From assembly GCA_002402825.1 (NCBI GenBank), contig DHGP01000004.1, positions 23,077 to 87,076 on the forward strand: 64,000 bases of DNA, written 5' to 3'. The DNA comes from Firmicutes bacterium UBA4795. Lineage in GTDB: Bacteria; Bacillota; Desulfotomaculia; Desulfotomaculales; Nap2-2B. The notes under the pieces were generated by a model. That model did not search any database. It saw only the letters and a list, made by a program, of their open reading frames with translations, and was not told the origin of the DNA. A program made the position numbers and the translations under genes. Within the stretch, counting starts at the first letter, position 1; the number at the start of each line of letters is the position of its first letter. This document shows positions 34,664 through 42,821 of the stretch, piece after piece.

Positions 34664-34692
34664 TTTACATTTAATTATTTAACTATTATAAT
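34664..34692 (+). promoter_or_regulatory. Strong sigma-A promoter of the SCP2 pair
   Basis: TTTACA, 17-nt spacer and TATAAT: five of six and six of six matches at ideal spacing, 37 nt before the ATG. It is the best vegetative promoter I see in the window. Confidence 0.8.
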
Positions 34693-34728
34693 AGTCAGAA
34701 ATTTAAAAAATTAAAAGGAGGTAAAAAA

Positions 34729-35115
34729 ATGAAAATTGCTTCTCCCGAATGGTGCGCTGCAGTTTTAGAAGCGACGAAAAAGGACAATGAGGTTCATGAT
34801 GGTTTTGCCGACCCCCCAAGTTTTACTTATAATGTAGAGTTTGTTATTTTACCTGACATTAAAATTTGTGCTGCTGTGGAAAAAGGGCGTATTGTTCGCG
34901 TTAACAAAACCACTAACGAAGAGATACACCTTTCATTTGTGGCGGATGCAGGTACATGGGGGTCAGTAATTTCAGGTAAAGAATCGGCGTCTAAGATGGT
35001 TACCATGGGGAAAATAAAGGTTCAAAAAGGACCACTAGATTTAGTAATTAAAAATGTTAAGGCTTTAGAAGCATTTTGCCGTAAAATGGGTCAAATTCCG
35101 ACAGAATGGAGTTAA
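34729..35115 (+). CDS. SCP2-like sterol/lipid-binding protein, first copy
   Basis: A 128-aa protein with the SCP2 fold pattern: an N-terminal helix (SPEWCAAVLEATKKDN), beta-strands through FTYNVEFVILPD and ICAAVEKGRIVRV, and a C-terminal VQKGPLDLVIKNVKALEAF. Such proteins bind fatty acyl or other lipids in the cytosol. AAAAGGAGG precedes the ATG. The next gene, also SCP2-like, overlaps it by 10 nt, so the two are made together and may form a heteromer. Confidence 0.78.
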   Translation: MKIASPEWCAAVLEATKKDNEVHDGFADPPSFTYNVEFVILPDIKICAAVEKGRIVRVNKTTNEEIHLSFVADAGTWGSVISGKESASKMVTMGKIKVQKGPLDLVIKNVKALEAFCRKMGQIPTEWS

Positions 35116-35549
35116 CGGCTGTGTATTCAGTAATGCTTGCTGACGGAGATGAGGCAAATGGTTTAGCTTATTTAATTAATATGCTTTTAAGTCAAAACCT
35201 TTCCGCTAACCCGGAAAAGCAAAAACTTGCGGCAAAAATGAATTGTACCATTGGAATTGACAGTATTGATACGGAACAAAAAGTAACTTTAACTTTTAGT
35301 CCGGAACAATTAATTATTAAAAATGATTTTACTAAACCAAGGCATATTACTGTATCGGCCACCACAGACCATATTATGGAGGTATCCCAACTAAAAGTAA
35401 TAAGAAACATATTTCCGGTTGGGTTCTTAACTAAACGTGGTTGGCAGTTAATTAAGGAAATATTAACCGGACGTTTTAAAATTAAAGGACTAATTATTCA
35501 CCCGCTTAAAGTAATTAAATTTGTGGCTTTAGTTTCTATAGCCCAATAA
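35106..35549 (+). CDS. SCP2-like protein, second copy
   Basis: This 147-aa protein shares the gross pattern of its neighbour: an initial helix, then TIGIDSIDTEQKVTLTFSPE and LIIKNDF strands, and a C-terminal helical tail (RFKIKGLIIHPLKVIKFV). Similarity to SCP2 is weaker than for the first copy. It starts at ATG 35106 inside the end of the previous gene, which implies translational coupling. A terminator follows. The lipid ligand is unknown. Confidence 0.65.
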   Translation: MELTAVYSVMLADGDEANGLAYLINMLLSQNLSANPEKQKLAAKMNCTIGIDSIDTEQKVTLTFSPEQLIIKNDFTKPRHITVSATTDHIMEVSQLKVIRNIFPVGFLTKRGWQLIKEILTGRFKIKGLIIHPLKVIKFVALVSIAQ

Positions 35550-35562
35550 TTTTATTCTTTAT

Positions 35563-35617
35563 AAACCCTACTTTAAGAACGGTAATTTGGAGGCAAAGTG
35601 GGGTTTCTCTTTTTTTA
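35563..35617 (+). terminator. Terminator between the SCP2 pair and gap
   Basis: AAACCCTACTTT (35563-35574) pairs with AAAGTGGGGTTT (35595-35606), 12 bp with one G-U, then CTCTTTTTTT. This ends the SCP2 operon. Its complement has AAAGAG only, so it is mainly for the plus strand. Confidence 0.85.
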
Positions 35618-35627
35618 AAGTCTAAAA

Positions 35628-36638
35628 TTAAGCTATCCCCTTTTCTCTAATATACGATACTAAATCCACCACCCGGTTTGAATAACCCCATTCGTTATCG
35701 TACCAGGCAATTACTTTAACCATTGTTTCGTTTATCACCATGGTGGAAAGAGCATCCACAATGGCAGAATGTGGATTACCATTAAAGTCCCGGGAAACCA
35801 AAGGAGCTTCACAGTAATCAATAATTCCTTTTAACGCTCCGCAGGCAGCCTCTTTTAAAATAGCATTAACTTCTACTGTTGTAGTGGGGCGGGTAACCTC
35901 AACTGTAAGGTCCACCACTGAAACGTTAGGCGTAGGGACACGCAAAGCCAGTCCGTTAAGTTTCCCTTCCAGTTCAGGAATGACTTTTGTTACGGCTTTA
36001 GCCGCTCCGGTAGTGGTTGGGATAATAGACAATGAAGCAGCCCGGGCCCGTCTTAAATCCTTATGGGGCAAATCCAAAATTTGCTGATCGTTAGTATAAG
36101 AATGAACCGTAGTCATTAAGCCATGAATAAGGCCTATTTTTTCTTGGAGCACTTTAGCTACTGGGGCTAGACAATTAGTGGTGCAAGAAGCGCAGGAAAT
36201 TATCTGGTGCTGGACAGACGAGTACTTTTCCTGGTTAACCCCCATTACAATCATAATGTCTTCATCTTTAGCCGGAGCGGTGATAAGCACCTTTTCTGCC
36301 CCAGCGACTAAGTGTTTTTGCGCCTCTCGACGAGCATTGAAACGGCCGGTTGATTCAATAACCACCTCTACCTCAAGTTTACCCCAGGGTAATTTGACCG
36401 GGTCTTTTTCGCAAAATACATTTATTTTTTTTTCTCCGACCATAAAGCAGTTATTATAAGCTTTTATTTCCCCGTGGTAAATACCATGCACCGAATCATA
36501 TTTTAAAAGATGAGCCAAAGTAAGAGCGTCAGTTAAGTCATTAACGGCCACTATTTCAATTTCAGGACGGTCAAAAGCAGCCCGGAAAACACTACGGCCA
36601 ATGCGGCCAAAACCATTTATGCCTATTTTTATCGGCAT
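35628..36638 (-). CDS. gap: Glyceraldehyde-3-phosphate dehydrogenase, type I
   Basis: A 336-aa enzyme with the NAD-binding INGFGRIGR, the NAD-selective Asp in VAVNDL, catalytic Cys in SCASCTTNCLAP, His in TVHSYTNDQ and WYDNEWGYSNR near the end. It makes 1,3-bisphosphoglycerate or runs in reverse for gluconeogenesis. No pgk or tpi is adjacent, so it is either a second copy or is separated from the glycolytic operon. AGGAGAG precedes the ATG by about 10 nt. Confidence 0.95.
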   Translation of the reverse strand: MPIKIGINGFGRIGRSVFRAAFDRPEIEIVAVNDLTDALTLAHLLKYDSVHGIYHGEIKAYNNCFMVGEKKINVFCEKDPVKLPWGKLEVEVVIESTGRFNARREAQKHLVAGAEKVLITAPAKDEDIMIVMGVNQEKYSSVQHQIISCASCTTNCLAPVAKVLQEKIGLIHGLMTTVHSYTNDQQILDLPHKDLRRARAASLSIIPTTTGAAKAVTKVIPELEGKLNGLALRVPTPNVSVVDLTVEVTRPTTTVEVNAILKEAACGALKGIIDYCEAPLVSRDFNGNPHSAIVDALSTMVINETMVKVIAWYDNEWGYSNRVVDLVSYIREKGIA

Positions 36639-36777
36639 CTTTAATCACTCTCCTTTATTTAAGTAAAATTAAATAAAATCTTTGTAAACAGTATATTTGA
36701 GCTTATAAAATAATGTTATAATTAAGGTATCCATTTTTTTATTGAATATTAGTTATAGAAAAGAGGAACGCAGGGCT

Positions 36778-37305
36778 ATGAATGCTTTAATGGTTATTGA
36801 CCTGCTTAAAGATTTTCTTGAACCCCAAGGTGCCTTATACTGCGGGGAGGCAGCCCGTCAAATTATTCCTTTTGTCACCGCAAAAGTGACGGAATTCAGA
36901 CAAAAGGAGCAGCCTGTTATTTTTATTATGGATGCGCACCAAAAGGATGACCTTGAATTTAACCGTTTTCCGGTCCACTGTCTTGCGGGTAGTCGGGGGG
37001 CGGAGCTAATTGATGAACTGGTTGACCAGGCCGAAGAATATGCCCTGGCTAAAAAAATTTTTAAACAACGCTACAGTAGCTTTTACGGCACTCCCCTGGC
37101 GGAAATTTTAAAAGAACTTGCTCCTGAAGAAGTGCAGGTGGTGGGTGTTTGCACAAACATTTGTGTTCTTTATACCGTAGAAGAATTGTGCAACCGTGAT
37201 TATAAAGTTGTCGTTTACCGTCAGGGAGTGGCTAGTTTTGACCTCCAAGCGCATAATTGGGCTCTTGCCCAAATGGAATCTGTTTTAGGGGCAAAAGTTT
37301 TGTAA
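36778..37305 (+). CDS. Isochorismatase-like cysteine hydrolase
   Basis: A 175-aa member of the nicotinamidase/isochorismatase superfamily. The triad is visible: Asp in MVIDLLKDFL, Lys in YALAKKIFKQRYSSFYG, and Cys in VVGVCTNICVLYT. The pattern is nearest nicotinamidase, which converts nicotinamide to nicotinate in NAD salvage; substrate is not proven. The frame starts at 36742, but the family start is at ATG 36778 with AGAGGAA upstream. The PHP phosphatase gene follows after 1 nt. Confidence 0.85.
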   Translation: MNALMVIDLLKDFLEPQGALYCGEAARQIIPFVTAKVTEFRQKEQPVIFIMDAHQKDDLEFNRFPVHCLAGSRGAELIDELVDQAEEYALAKKIFKQRYSSFYGTPLAEILKELAPEEVQVVGVCTNICVLYTVEELCNRDYKVVVYRQGVASFDLQAHNWALAQMESVLGAKVL

Positions 37306-37306
37306 C

Positions 37307-38173
37307 ATGTACTGTGTGGATTATCATATTCACCCAGGTTATTCGGTGGACGCGGAAGATGTTAGTCTTTTTGCTTACTGTTACCAGGCGCTACAATTGG
37401 GTTTAAAAGAGATTTGCTTCACCCCCCATCTTGAAGTAGATCCCGCCAGGCGGCATCTAGATTGGTTTGTAAGGGTTAACGGCTGTCGTTACCCTATGGA
37501 ACATAATTACTGGTTAGATAAATATTTTCTTGAACTGGATCAGGTTAAGCAACAGTTTAAAACTGCCCAATTAAAGATTAAAGCAGGTATAGAAGTAGGC
37601 TTTGAAAAGGGACACGAAAAGGAAATTGAAAAAATACTGGCTAATTATCCCTTTGATTTTGTTTTGGGTGCGGTTCACTGTCTGGAGCACAAAGCCATAT
37701 CTTCAGCAAGTGAATGTGAGGAATATTTTGCTTCGCGTAGCTTAACCCACGTAATTAAAGAGTATTTTACCACACTTGAATTAGCTGTCAAGACCGGCCT
37801 TTTTGATAGTATGGCCCACTTTGATCTTTACCGGCGTTTCGGCGTAAAATTTTTTGGTCCCCAAATCTTAGAGGCCCACCATGGCTTAATAGAGCCTGTC
37901 TTTGCGGAAATGGCAAAAAGAAGAACAGGATTGGAACTTAACACCTCTGGTATTCGCCGGGGCCTGACGGAATTTCACCCTGGCAAGGACATCCTCTTGT
38001 TAGCCAGGGAAAACGGAATAAATATTTTTACCATTGGCTCTGACGCTCACCAGTTAAAAGATTTAGGGGACCATGTGCTTCAGGCGGTAGCTCTTTTAGA
38101 TCAATTAAAACTACCGGTGCATATTTTTACCGCACGCCATCCGTTTGAGATTTATGAAGAAATTTGTTTCTGA
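37307..38173 (+). CDS. PHP-domain phosphoesterase, histidinol-phosphatase-like
   Basis: A 288-aa PHP protein with metal motifs DYHIHPGYSVDAED, EICFTPHLE, IKAGIEVGFEKGHE, GAVHCLEHKAIS, MAHFDLYRRFG and TIGSDAHQLKDLGDH. It fits the HisJ/HisK group that dephosphorylates histidinol phosphate, though no his genes are nearby and other phosphate esters are possible. It starts directly after the cysteine hydrolase stop (1-nt spacing), so the two form an operon. Confidence 0.85.
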   Translation: MYCVDYHIHPGYSVDAEDVSLFAYCYQALQLGLKEICFTPHLEVDPARRHLDWFVRVNGCRYPMEHNYWLDKYFLELDQVKQQFKTAQLKIKAGIEVGFEKGHEKEIEKILANYPFDFVLGAVHCLEHKAISSASECEEYFASRSLTHVIKEYFTTLELAVKTGLFDSMAHFDLYRRFGVKFFGPQILEAHHGLIEPVFAEMAKRRTGLELNTSGIRRGLTEFHPGKDILLLARENGINIFTIGSDAHQLKDLGDHVLQAVALLDQLKLPVHIFTARHPFEIYEEICF

Positions 38174-38263
38174 TTACTTAAAAATTTACCCTAAACAGTT
38201 TTTTCGTGCCTGGACAAACCTCCCTATATAACCTTAAAATATTTTTGCAGGGGAGGGCAGCCT

Positions 38264-39061
38264 ATGACCATAAAGGTTGGAAAAACGGTTAAAAGATACG
38301 GTAAAGGAAACATTACGGCAGCTTTTGGTGCTGATTTATTTGTCCGGGGAGTTACCAGCATCCCAAATTTACTACTACGTTATTACCCCATTATTGGTCT
38401 TAGTGATACAGAAATGATGCTTTTAATTCAATTATTCCGTTTACGGACCGAAGAAGAATATTACCCTTCTCCAGAGATATTAGCCGAATGTCTAACCCGG
38501 GATTACCGTCAAATAGAGCGTGATTTAGCCAGCCTTTTAGAAAAAGAAATGCTTTCTACCGCCCAATATTATGACGAAGAGCGAAAGGAAGTTTTTCTCG
38601 GGTATGATTTTGAACCTTTATTTGAAAAAATATCAGAAATATGGGCCTGTATAAAAGTAAAAGAACTGGAAAAAATTCGTCAAATTTCAGATGGTCCTGG
38701 CTTAACAGACGAAAGCAAGTTAGCTGTTTTGGTTAAAACCTTTGAAAATGAATTTGGCCGCCCTTTATCGCCTATTGAAATAGAACAAATTGAAAAATGG
38801 GCCTTGGAAGCAGACCAGGGAATAATTTTGGAGGCTTTGCGACGGGCCGTCTTAATGGGAAAGCTTAATTTTAAATATATTGACCGCATTCTTTTGCGCT
38901 GGCAAAAAAATAATTTACGGAACCTAGAAGCTATTACGGCATATGACCAGCAATTTTTAACCCAAAAGGACAAAAAAAACACCACCCCTTCCCGCAATGA
39001 AGGCAAAAAGAACACAAACACAAAGAAAAAGGAGCTAATCAAGAACCTTTATTTAAGTTAA
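38264..39061 (+). CDS. DnaD-domain replication initiation protein
   Basis: A 265-aa protein. The N-terminal part (about 20-125) has a winged-helix with FVRGVTSIPNLLLRYYPIIGLSDTE; the C-terminal DnaB_2/DnaD domain (about 150-225) has FENEFGRPLSPIEIEQIEKW and YIDRILLRWQKN. The tail is lysine- and asparagine-rich. DnaD remodels origin DNA and helps load the replicative helicase. A DnaC/DnaI-like loader gene follows 139 nt later on the same strand, which supports this role. Confidence 0.9.
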   Translation: MTIKVGKTVKRYGKGNITAAFGADLFVRGVTSIPNLLLRYYPIIGLSDTEMMLLIQLFRLRTEEEYYPSPEILAECLTRDYRQIERDLASLLEKEMLSTAQYYDEERKEVFLGYDFEPLFEKISEIWACIKVKELEKIRQISDGPGLTDESKLAVLVKTFENEFGRPLSPIEIEQIEKWALEADQGIILEALRRAVLMGKLNFKYIDRILLRWQKNNLRNLEAITAYDQQFLTQKDKKNTTPSRNEGKKNTNTKKKELIKNLYLS

Positions 39062-39090
39062 ATAAAAAAGTAAAAAACTTAACCATCAGT

Positions 39091-39120
39091 AGTGGGGGCG
39101 TTATATTTAACGCCCCCACT
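39091..39120. repeat. Palindromic repeat between dnaD-like and dnaC-like genes
   Basis: AGTGGGGGCGTTA (39091-39103) pairs perfectly with TAACGCCCCCACT (39108-39120) around TATT. It may act as a terminator but has no T-tract. It belongs to the GGGGCGTTAAATTTAACGCCCC family. Confidence 0.7.
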
Positions 39121-39200
39121 TGAAAAATATTTTCTTAAAAAGGCTGATAAACGGAGTTATTTAAAGAATGGCTCCAAAAAATTGAGGTAGGAGTAATCAA

Positions 39201-39932
39201 ATGGCTTTCTGCAATTTGTGTCATGACCGGGGGGTAATTGTCCAAAATGAACTGGCGGTTATATGCAGTTGCCGGCAGCAAAGAACGTTAGTTAACCGGC
39301 TTAAAGAATCGGGATTACCCTTACGAATGCAAGCCTGTACATTTGATGATTTTAATTTTAAGTATTACTCTCGTAAAAATATTGACCCGGCAAAAGGAAC
39401 AACCTTTTACGAATTGGCTAAAATTACTTTTAAGGCGGCAAAAGATTTTGTGGCCCGTTTTAAACAAAACAACTACCTTGACGGTTTATTTCTTACCGGT
39501 CCGGTAGGGGGTGGAAAAACTTTTTTAGCCTGTTGTATAGCCAATTCCCTCATAAAAGAAGGATACCAGGTTTTATTTATTGTGGTCCCTGATTTATTAG
39601 ACCAATTGCGCGCTACTTACGAACCAGGACGTTTACCCGGTGATGATACGGAAGCCGATATTTTAGCCAAAGCCCAGAAAACCCCGTTATTAATTTTAGA
39701 TGACCTTGGAGCCCACAATTACACTGAGTGGACGCGTAATAAGCTTTATTCTATTTTTAATTATCGGCTTAATAATTGTTTACCATTAATCATCACCAGC
39801 AATATAAAATTAGAAGATTTAGAGGATTATTTAGGCGAACGTACTACCTCACGGCTTTATCAAATGTGCCGGCCTTATAGGTTACTGATCGATGTAGACA
39901 TTAGAATGGTTCAGCGGGGAGAAAAAATTTAA
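39201..39932 (+). CDS. DnaC/DnaI-like helicase loader ATPase
   Basis: A 243-aa AAA+ ATPase. The N-terminus has a zinc-ribbon-like CNLCHDRG with CSCRQQ; Walker A is GPVGGGKTFLACC, Walker B LLILDDLGAHN, and sensor I ITSNIKLEDL. The C-terminal RTTSRLYQMCRPYRL carries the arginine finger region. It loads the replicative DnaB helicase with DnaD and is encoded next to it. An AGGTAGGAG site precedes the ATG. Confidence 0.92.
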   Translation: MAFCNLCHDRGVIVQNELAVICSCRQQRTLVNRLKESGLPLRMQACTFDDFNFKYYSRKNIDPAKGTTFYELAKITFKAAKDFVARFKQNNYLDGLFLTGPVGGGKTFLACCIANSLIKEGYQVLFIVVPDLLDQLRATYEPGRLPGDDTEADILAKAQKTPLLILDDLGAHNYTEWTRNKLYSIFNYRLNNCLPLIITSNIKLEDLEDYLGERTTSRLYQMCRPYRLLIDVDIRMVQRGEKI

Positions 39933-39970
39933 GCGGACCGCTAAATATCTATTTTTTTATTAAATAAAAT

Positions 39971-40078
39971 CAAATAGAATGGCAGGAGGGGGAGAAAGAA
40001 GCGGAAGAAGATATAAATGCCGGAAGAGTTAAATCGTTCAATAATGCAGATGAACTGGTTAAGGATTTGGATCAATGA
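39971..40078 (+). pseudogene. C-terminal remnant of an AbrB/MazE-type antitoxin
   Basis: The frame reads QIEWQEGEKEAEEDINAG and then RVKSFNNADELVKDLDQ before TGA. This is the typical tail of AbrB/MazE-family antitoxins (WQ-x-GE-x-EA-x-EDI-x-AGRVK). An in-frame stop precedes it and no DNA-binding N-terminus or toxin gene is present. The recognition is from motif memory and the fragment is short. Confidence 0.5.
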
Positions 40079-40169
40079 AACTCCAAAGACCGGTCTCCTG
40101 AAATAAATTTACCAACGCCTGACGTATCTTTTGGTTAAGGCAAAAAACCATAAGGTTAATTTCTGGCAT
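40059..40169 (-). CDS. Possible small peptide, 36 aa
   Basis: ATG at 40169 is preceded by AGGGGG at 5-nt spacing. The product starts MPEINLMVFCLNQKIRQALV and ends SFIDPNP. It overlaps the antitoxin remnant on the other strand and lies downstream of the GGDEF/HD-GYP gene on the same strand. No family is recognised; a good ribosome site is the only support. Confidence 0.3.
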   Translation of the reverse strand: MPEINLMVFCLNQKIRQALVNLFQETGLWSFIDPNP

Positions 40170-40204
40170 ATTTCCCCCTATATTTTTATCCAAAATTTTT
40201 CTTC

Positions 40205-40249
40205 AAATAAATATAAATATAAATATAAATATAAATATAAATATAAATA
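40205..40249. repeat. Hexanucleotide microsatellite (ATAAAT)n
   Basis: About seven near-perfect copies of ATAAAT directly downstream of the GGDEF/HD-GYP stop codon. Such tracts change length by slippage and are rare in this window. They are not separated by spacers, so this is not a CRISPR. Confidence 0.9.
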
Positions 40250-40265
40250 CGTTTAAAGGCAGGGG

Positions 40266-41984
40266 TTAAGAAGTTCTTTTGTAGACTTCCCTGACGGCTA
40301 CAAGGAAATGATTTACCAGGTGGGGGTCGTAAAAAGTGCCGGCATGCTTTTTTAATTCCAAACAGGCTTCAGAAAATTTTAAGGCGTTCCGGTAGGGGCG
40401 GTCGGTGGTCATGGCGTCAAAGCTATCGGCCAAGCGCAATATGCGGGATAAAAGCGGGATACTCTCTCCTTTTAGGCCGTCGGGGTAGCCTGTGCCGTCG
40501 TAATTTTCGTGGTGGGAACGGATAACCGGTCCTATTTCCTTTAAGGCAACCAGCATTTGGATAACTTCGTTGCCCCAAACGGTGTGGTTTTTCATTGTTT
40601 CCCATTCAGTTTTATTTAAAGGACCTTCTTTATTTAAAACGGCGGCTTTTATTTCAATTTTACCTATATCATGCAAGTAGGCCCCGTAACGTAAGACATC
40701 CTTTTCTTCTTCGGAAAGGGCTAATCTTTCCCCTAAAGCCAGGGCATAAGACATAACTCTTTCCGAGTGCCCAAAGGTGTACCTGTCCCGGGCGTTAATA
40801 AGGGCCACCAGAGCCTGCAGCGCAGGATAAGCATCTTTTACTTTTAGGGTGCTAATTTCACTTAAGACAGATTTGTAAAGGTAAGCTTTATCCAGGCTGT
40901 ACTTTATTCTAAATAAATCATTTTCGGCGGCTCTAATTAAAGGTAAAACAGCTTCTCCATCAGCTGGATAACTGGCCATCCCTACCGACATGGTAAGGGG
41001 CTTTAAACTTTTTGAATTTTCTTTTTCCGATAAGTAAGAGGTGACCAGGGTGGTCATTTTTTCCATCAAATTGTTGGCTACTGGCAAAGCCGCACTCTTA
41101 TCTTTTCCCGGTAAAACCAGTATAAACTCGTCGCCTCCGTAACGGGCGGCATAAGAAGGTTTTTTAATCTCAGCCAATAAAATCTTTCCAATAACGGCTA
41201 AAATTTCATCTCCCTTTTGGTAGCCCCAAATGGTGTTGTAATACTTAAACTGATTAATATCGAATAAAACCAGGGTTAGTTTATCGGTTACGGGTACTGT
41301 CTTCTTAAGGGTGGTAGATAAAGGGGTATTTTTGACGGCTGGAGCGGTTTTAGTTAAGAAAGTAGCTAGTTTTTCCTGTAAATAGCGGTGGTTGTATAAA
41401 CCGGTTAACTGGTCAAAATCAGCCATTTGAACCAGTTCATCCTGGGTCTTTCTTTCCACTTCCATAAGTCCGCCCACCAGCCAAGCCAAAAGGATGGTTA
41501 CACTGCTGATAATAACGTTAGTTTGAAAAACGTCAGGAGGCAAGTTGTGGAAAATTTTATAGTCCAAAAAAAATAAAAGGGCGCTGGCCAAAACAGCCCC
41601 GCCAGCACCCCAAGACTTTCCAAAAGCCGTTGCCGTAATTATTACCGGCACGATGATTAAAACCTTAGCCCCAAAAAAATCCTTACTAAAGTAAAGAAAA
41701 GCAAAGGTTAAAGGAAAAACAATGCTGATAAGTAATATTTCGTCTATTTTAGATTGGTTAAGTAAGGTAATTTTAGAAATAAGCTTGCGGAAAGCATAAA
41801 AAGCGACAATTAAACAAAATACAAAAACAACAATATTACCATTAAAAAGATTTGATACATTTATTCCTATTTTTAAACCATAGAAGCTAAAAATTATCAT
41901 TAAAAAAATTAAAAGACAAATGACCTGGGTAACTAATACATATTCCTTTATTTCGCTGGCTCTTTTTTCTTTCCAGCCGCGCAT
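40266..41984 (-). CDS. Membrane GGDEF and HD-GYP bifunctional c-di-GMP protein
   Basis: A 572-aa protein. About six membrane helices fill residues 12-175 and end in a short linker. The GGDEF domain (about 188-365) has an intact ARYGGDEFILVLPG and no RxxD inhibitory site where it would be expected. The HD-GYP domain (about 385-560) has GHSERV, YLHDIGKIEI, HHENYDGTGYPDGLKG and RILRLADSFDAMTTDRP, all intact. So it can probably both make and hydrolyse c-di-GMP. It follows agrD by 44 nt on the same strand, in the place where an agr sensor kinase would normally be. Confidence 0.93.
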   Translation of the reverse strand: MRGWKEKRASEIKEYVLVTQVICLLIFLMIIFSFYGLKIGINVSNLFNGNIVVFVFCLIVAFYAFRKLISKITLLNQSKIDEILLISIVFPLTFAFLYFSKDFFGAKVLIIVPVIITATAFGKSWGAGGAVLASALLFFLDYKIFHNLPPDVFQTNVIISSVTILLAWLVGGLMEVERKTQDELVQMADFDQLTGLYNHRYLQEKLATFLTKTAPAVKNTPLSTTLKKTVPVTDKLTLVLFDINQFKYYNTIWGYQKGDEILAVIGKILLAEIKKPSYAARYGGDEFILVLPGKDKSAALPVANNLMEKMTTLVTSYLSEKENSKSLKPLTMSVGMASYPADGEAVLPLIRAAENDLFRIKYSLDKAYLYKSVLSEISTLKVKDAYPALQALVALINARDRYTFGHSERVMSYALALGERLALSEEEKDVLRYGAYLHDIGKIEIKAAVLNKEGPLNKTEWETMKNHTVWGNEVIQMLVALKEIGPVIRSHHENYDGTGYPDGLKGESIPLLSRILRLADSFDAMTTDRPYRNALKFSEACLELKKHAGTFYDPHLVNHFLVAVREVYKRTS

Positions 41985-42028
41985 TTTTTAATTCTCCCGT
42001 TAATTAAACTTAAATTACACTTAAAGGC

Positions 42029-42160
42029 TTATTTCCTTAAAGCTTTTGGTACCTCAGGCTGATATAATATTAAACTACAAGCCGGCTTTATACTTCCACA
42101 GGCAATAACCACTAGACTGCTAAAAAGAACGGGTAAAAGTTTATAGTAAAGGCGCTTCAT
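42029..42160 (-). CDS. agrD: AgrD-like cyclic lactone autoinducer pre-peptide, 43 aa
   Basis: Translated directly from the minus strand: an amphipathic N-terminal leader (MKRLYYKLLPVLFSSLVVIA), then CGSIKPA, then CSLILYQPEVPKALRK. The C-terminal YQPE-x-P-K-x-L is the hallmark recognition tail of clostridial cyclic lactone autoinducer precursors. Cys28 would form a thiolactone, probably over CSLIL, after AgrB cleavage; the exact ring is inference. AAGGAGGG at 42169-42176 is ideally spaced. The gene overlaps the end of agrB by 20 nt. It is too short for usual gene calling. Confidence 0.9.
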   Translation of the reverse strand: MKRLYYKLLPVLFSSLVVIACGSIKPACSLILYQPEVPKALRK

Positions 42161-42794
42161 TTCTTTTTCCCTCCTTTCTTAATTTAAAATTATCCGTAAA
42201 AGTGGCAAACCAATGCCCGGCTTTGGTTAAAGTAAAGGCTTGCCACCACAGACCTAAACTTAAGGCTAAAACAATAGCTAAGGCTTGTCCTTTTATTAAA
42301 AGAAAAGCCTGCCCCATGGCAAGTAAAAAAACAGCGCTAATAGAAAAAAAACGCAGTTTTTTGCGCTGTTCCAGGGAAGTGATTGGTTTAGCCGGAGAAT
42401 CTACCGGGGCTAAGCGCCAGATAATAATTAAAGATAATATAAGACCCGGGGCAACTATTAAAAATAAACTTAAAAGAGTAAAAAGGGGAGCGGTAATGGC
42501 GGCTATTTTTCCTAATAAAGGAACCATGACCATCCCCAGTAAGGTACAGGTTAAAGGAGAGTTGCTGTGCGCCCCCCCGGTAAAAAGACGCAGGCCGGCC
42601 GCCGTCAAACAGACCGCTAGAGTGGTCCAAAAGCAGCCTAAAAGCCAGCCCCCCAAACAAATAGTCAAAAAGCCGGTAAGGGTGTATATAATTATTTGCA
42701 GCCCGTAGAGGGCTACCTCTTCTTCAGCCGGCGTTAAATTTAATTTTTCTTTTAAATAAGCCGCGGTGCTTTTAGTAAAGTTAAGCTTTAGCAA
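42141..42794 (-). CDS. agrB: AgrB-type membrane peptidase
   Basis: A 217-aa membrane protein with four to six helices. The AgrB catalytic region is clear: GLRLFTGGAHSNSPLTCTLLG holds the conserved R, GG-x-H and Cys. AgrB cleaves the AgrD tail and cyclises the peptide. N-terminal amphipathic residues (LKEKLNLTPAEEEVALYGL) are typical. It follows the small membrane protein gene by 27 nt and overlaps agrD. Confidence 0.94.
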   Translation of the reverse strand: MLKLNFTKSTAAYLKEKLNLTPAEEEVALYGLQIIIYTLTGFLTICLGGWLLGCFWTTLAVCLTAAGLRLFTGGAHSNSPLTCTLLGMVMVPLLGKIAAITAPLFTLLSLFLIVAPGLILSLIIIWRLAPVDSPAKPITSLEQRKKLRFFSISAVFLLAMGQAFLLIKGQALAIVLALSLGLWWQAFTLTKAGHWFATFTDNFKLRKEGKRNEAPLL

Positions 42795-42821
42795 ATTGAC
42801 TGTTTCCTTTAGTTTAAAAAA

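Noticed and set aside
40205..40249. CRISPR array
   Set aside because: The hexamers are contiguous without spacers and there are no cas genes.
42202..42708. 168-aa basic open frame opposite agrB
   Set aside because: It mirrors the hydrophobic codons of agrB (Lys/Pro-rich antisense), has no ribosome site, and agrB has clear catalytic motifs.
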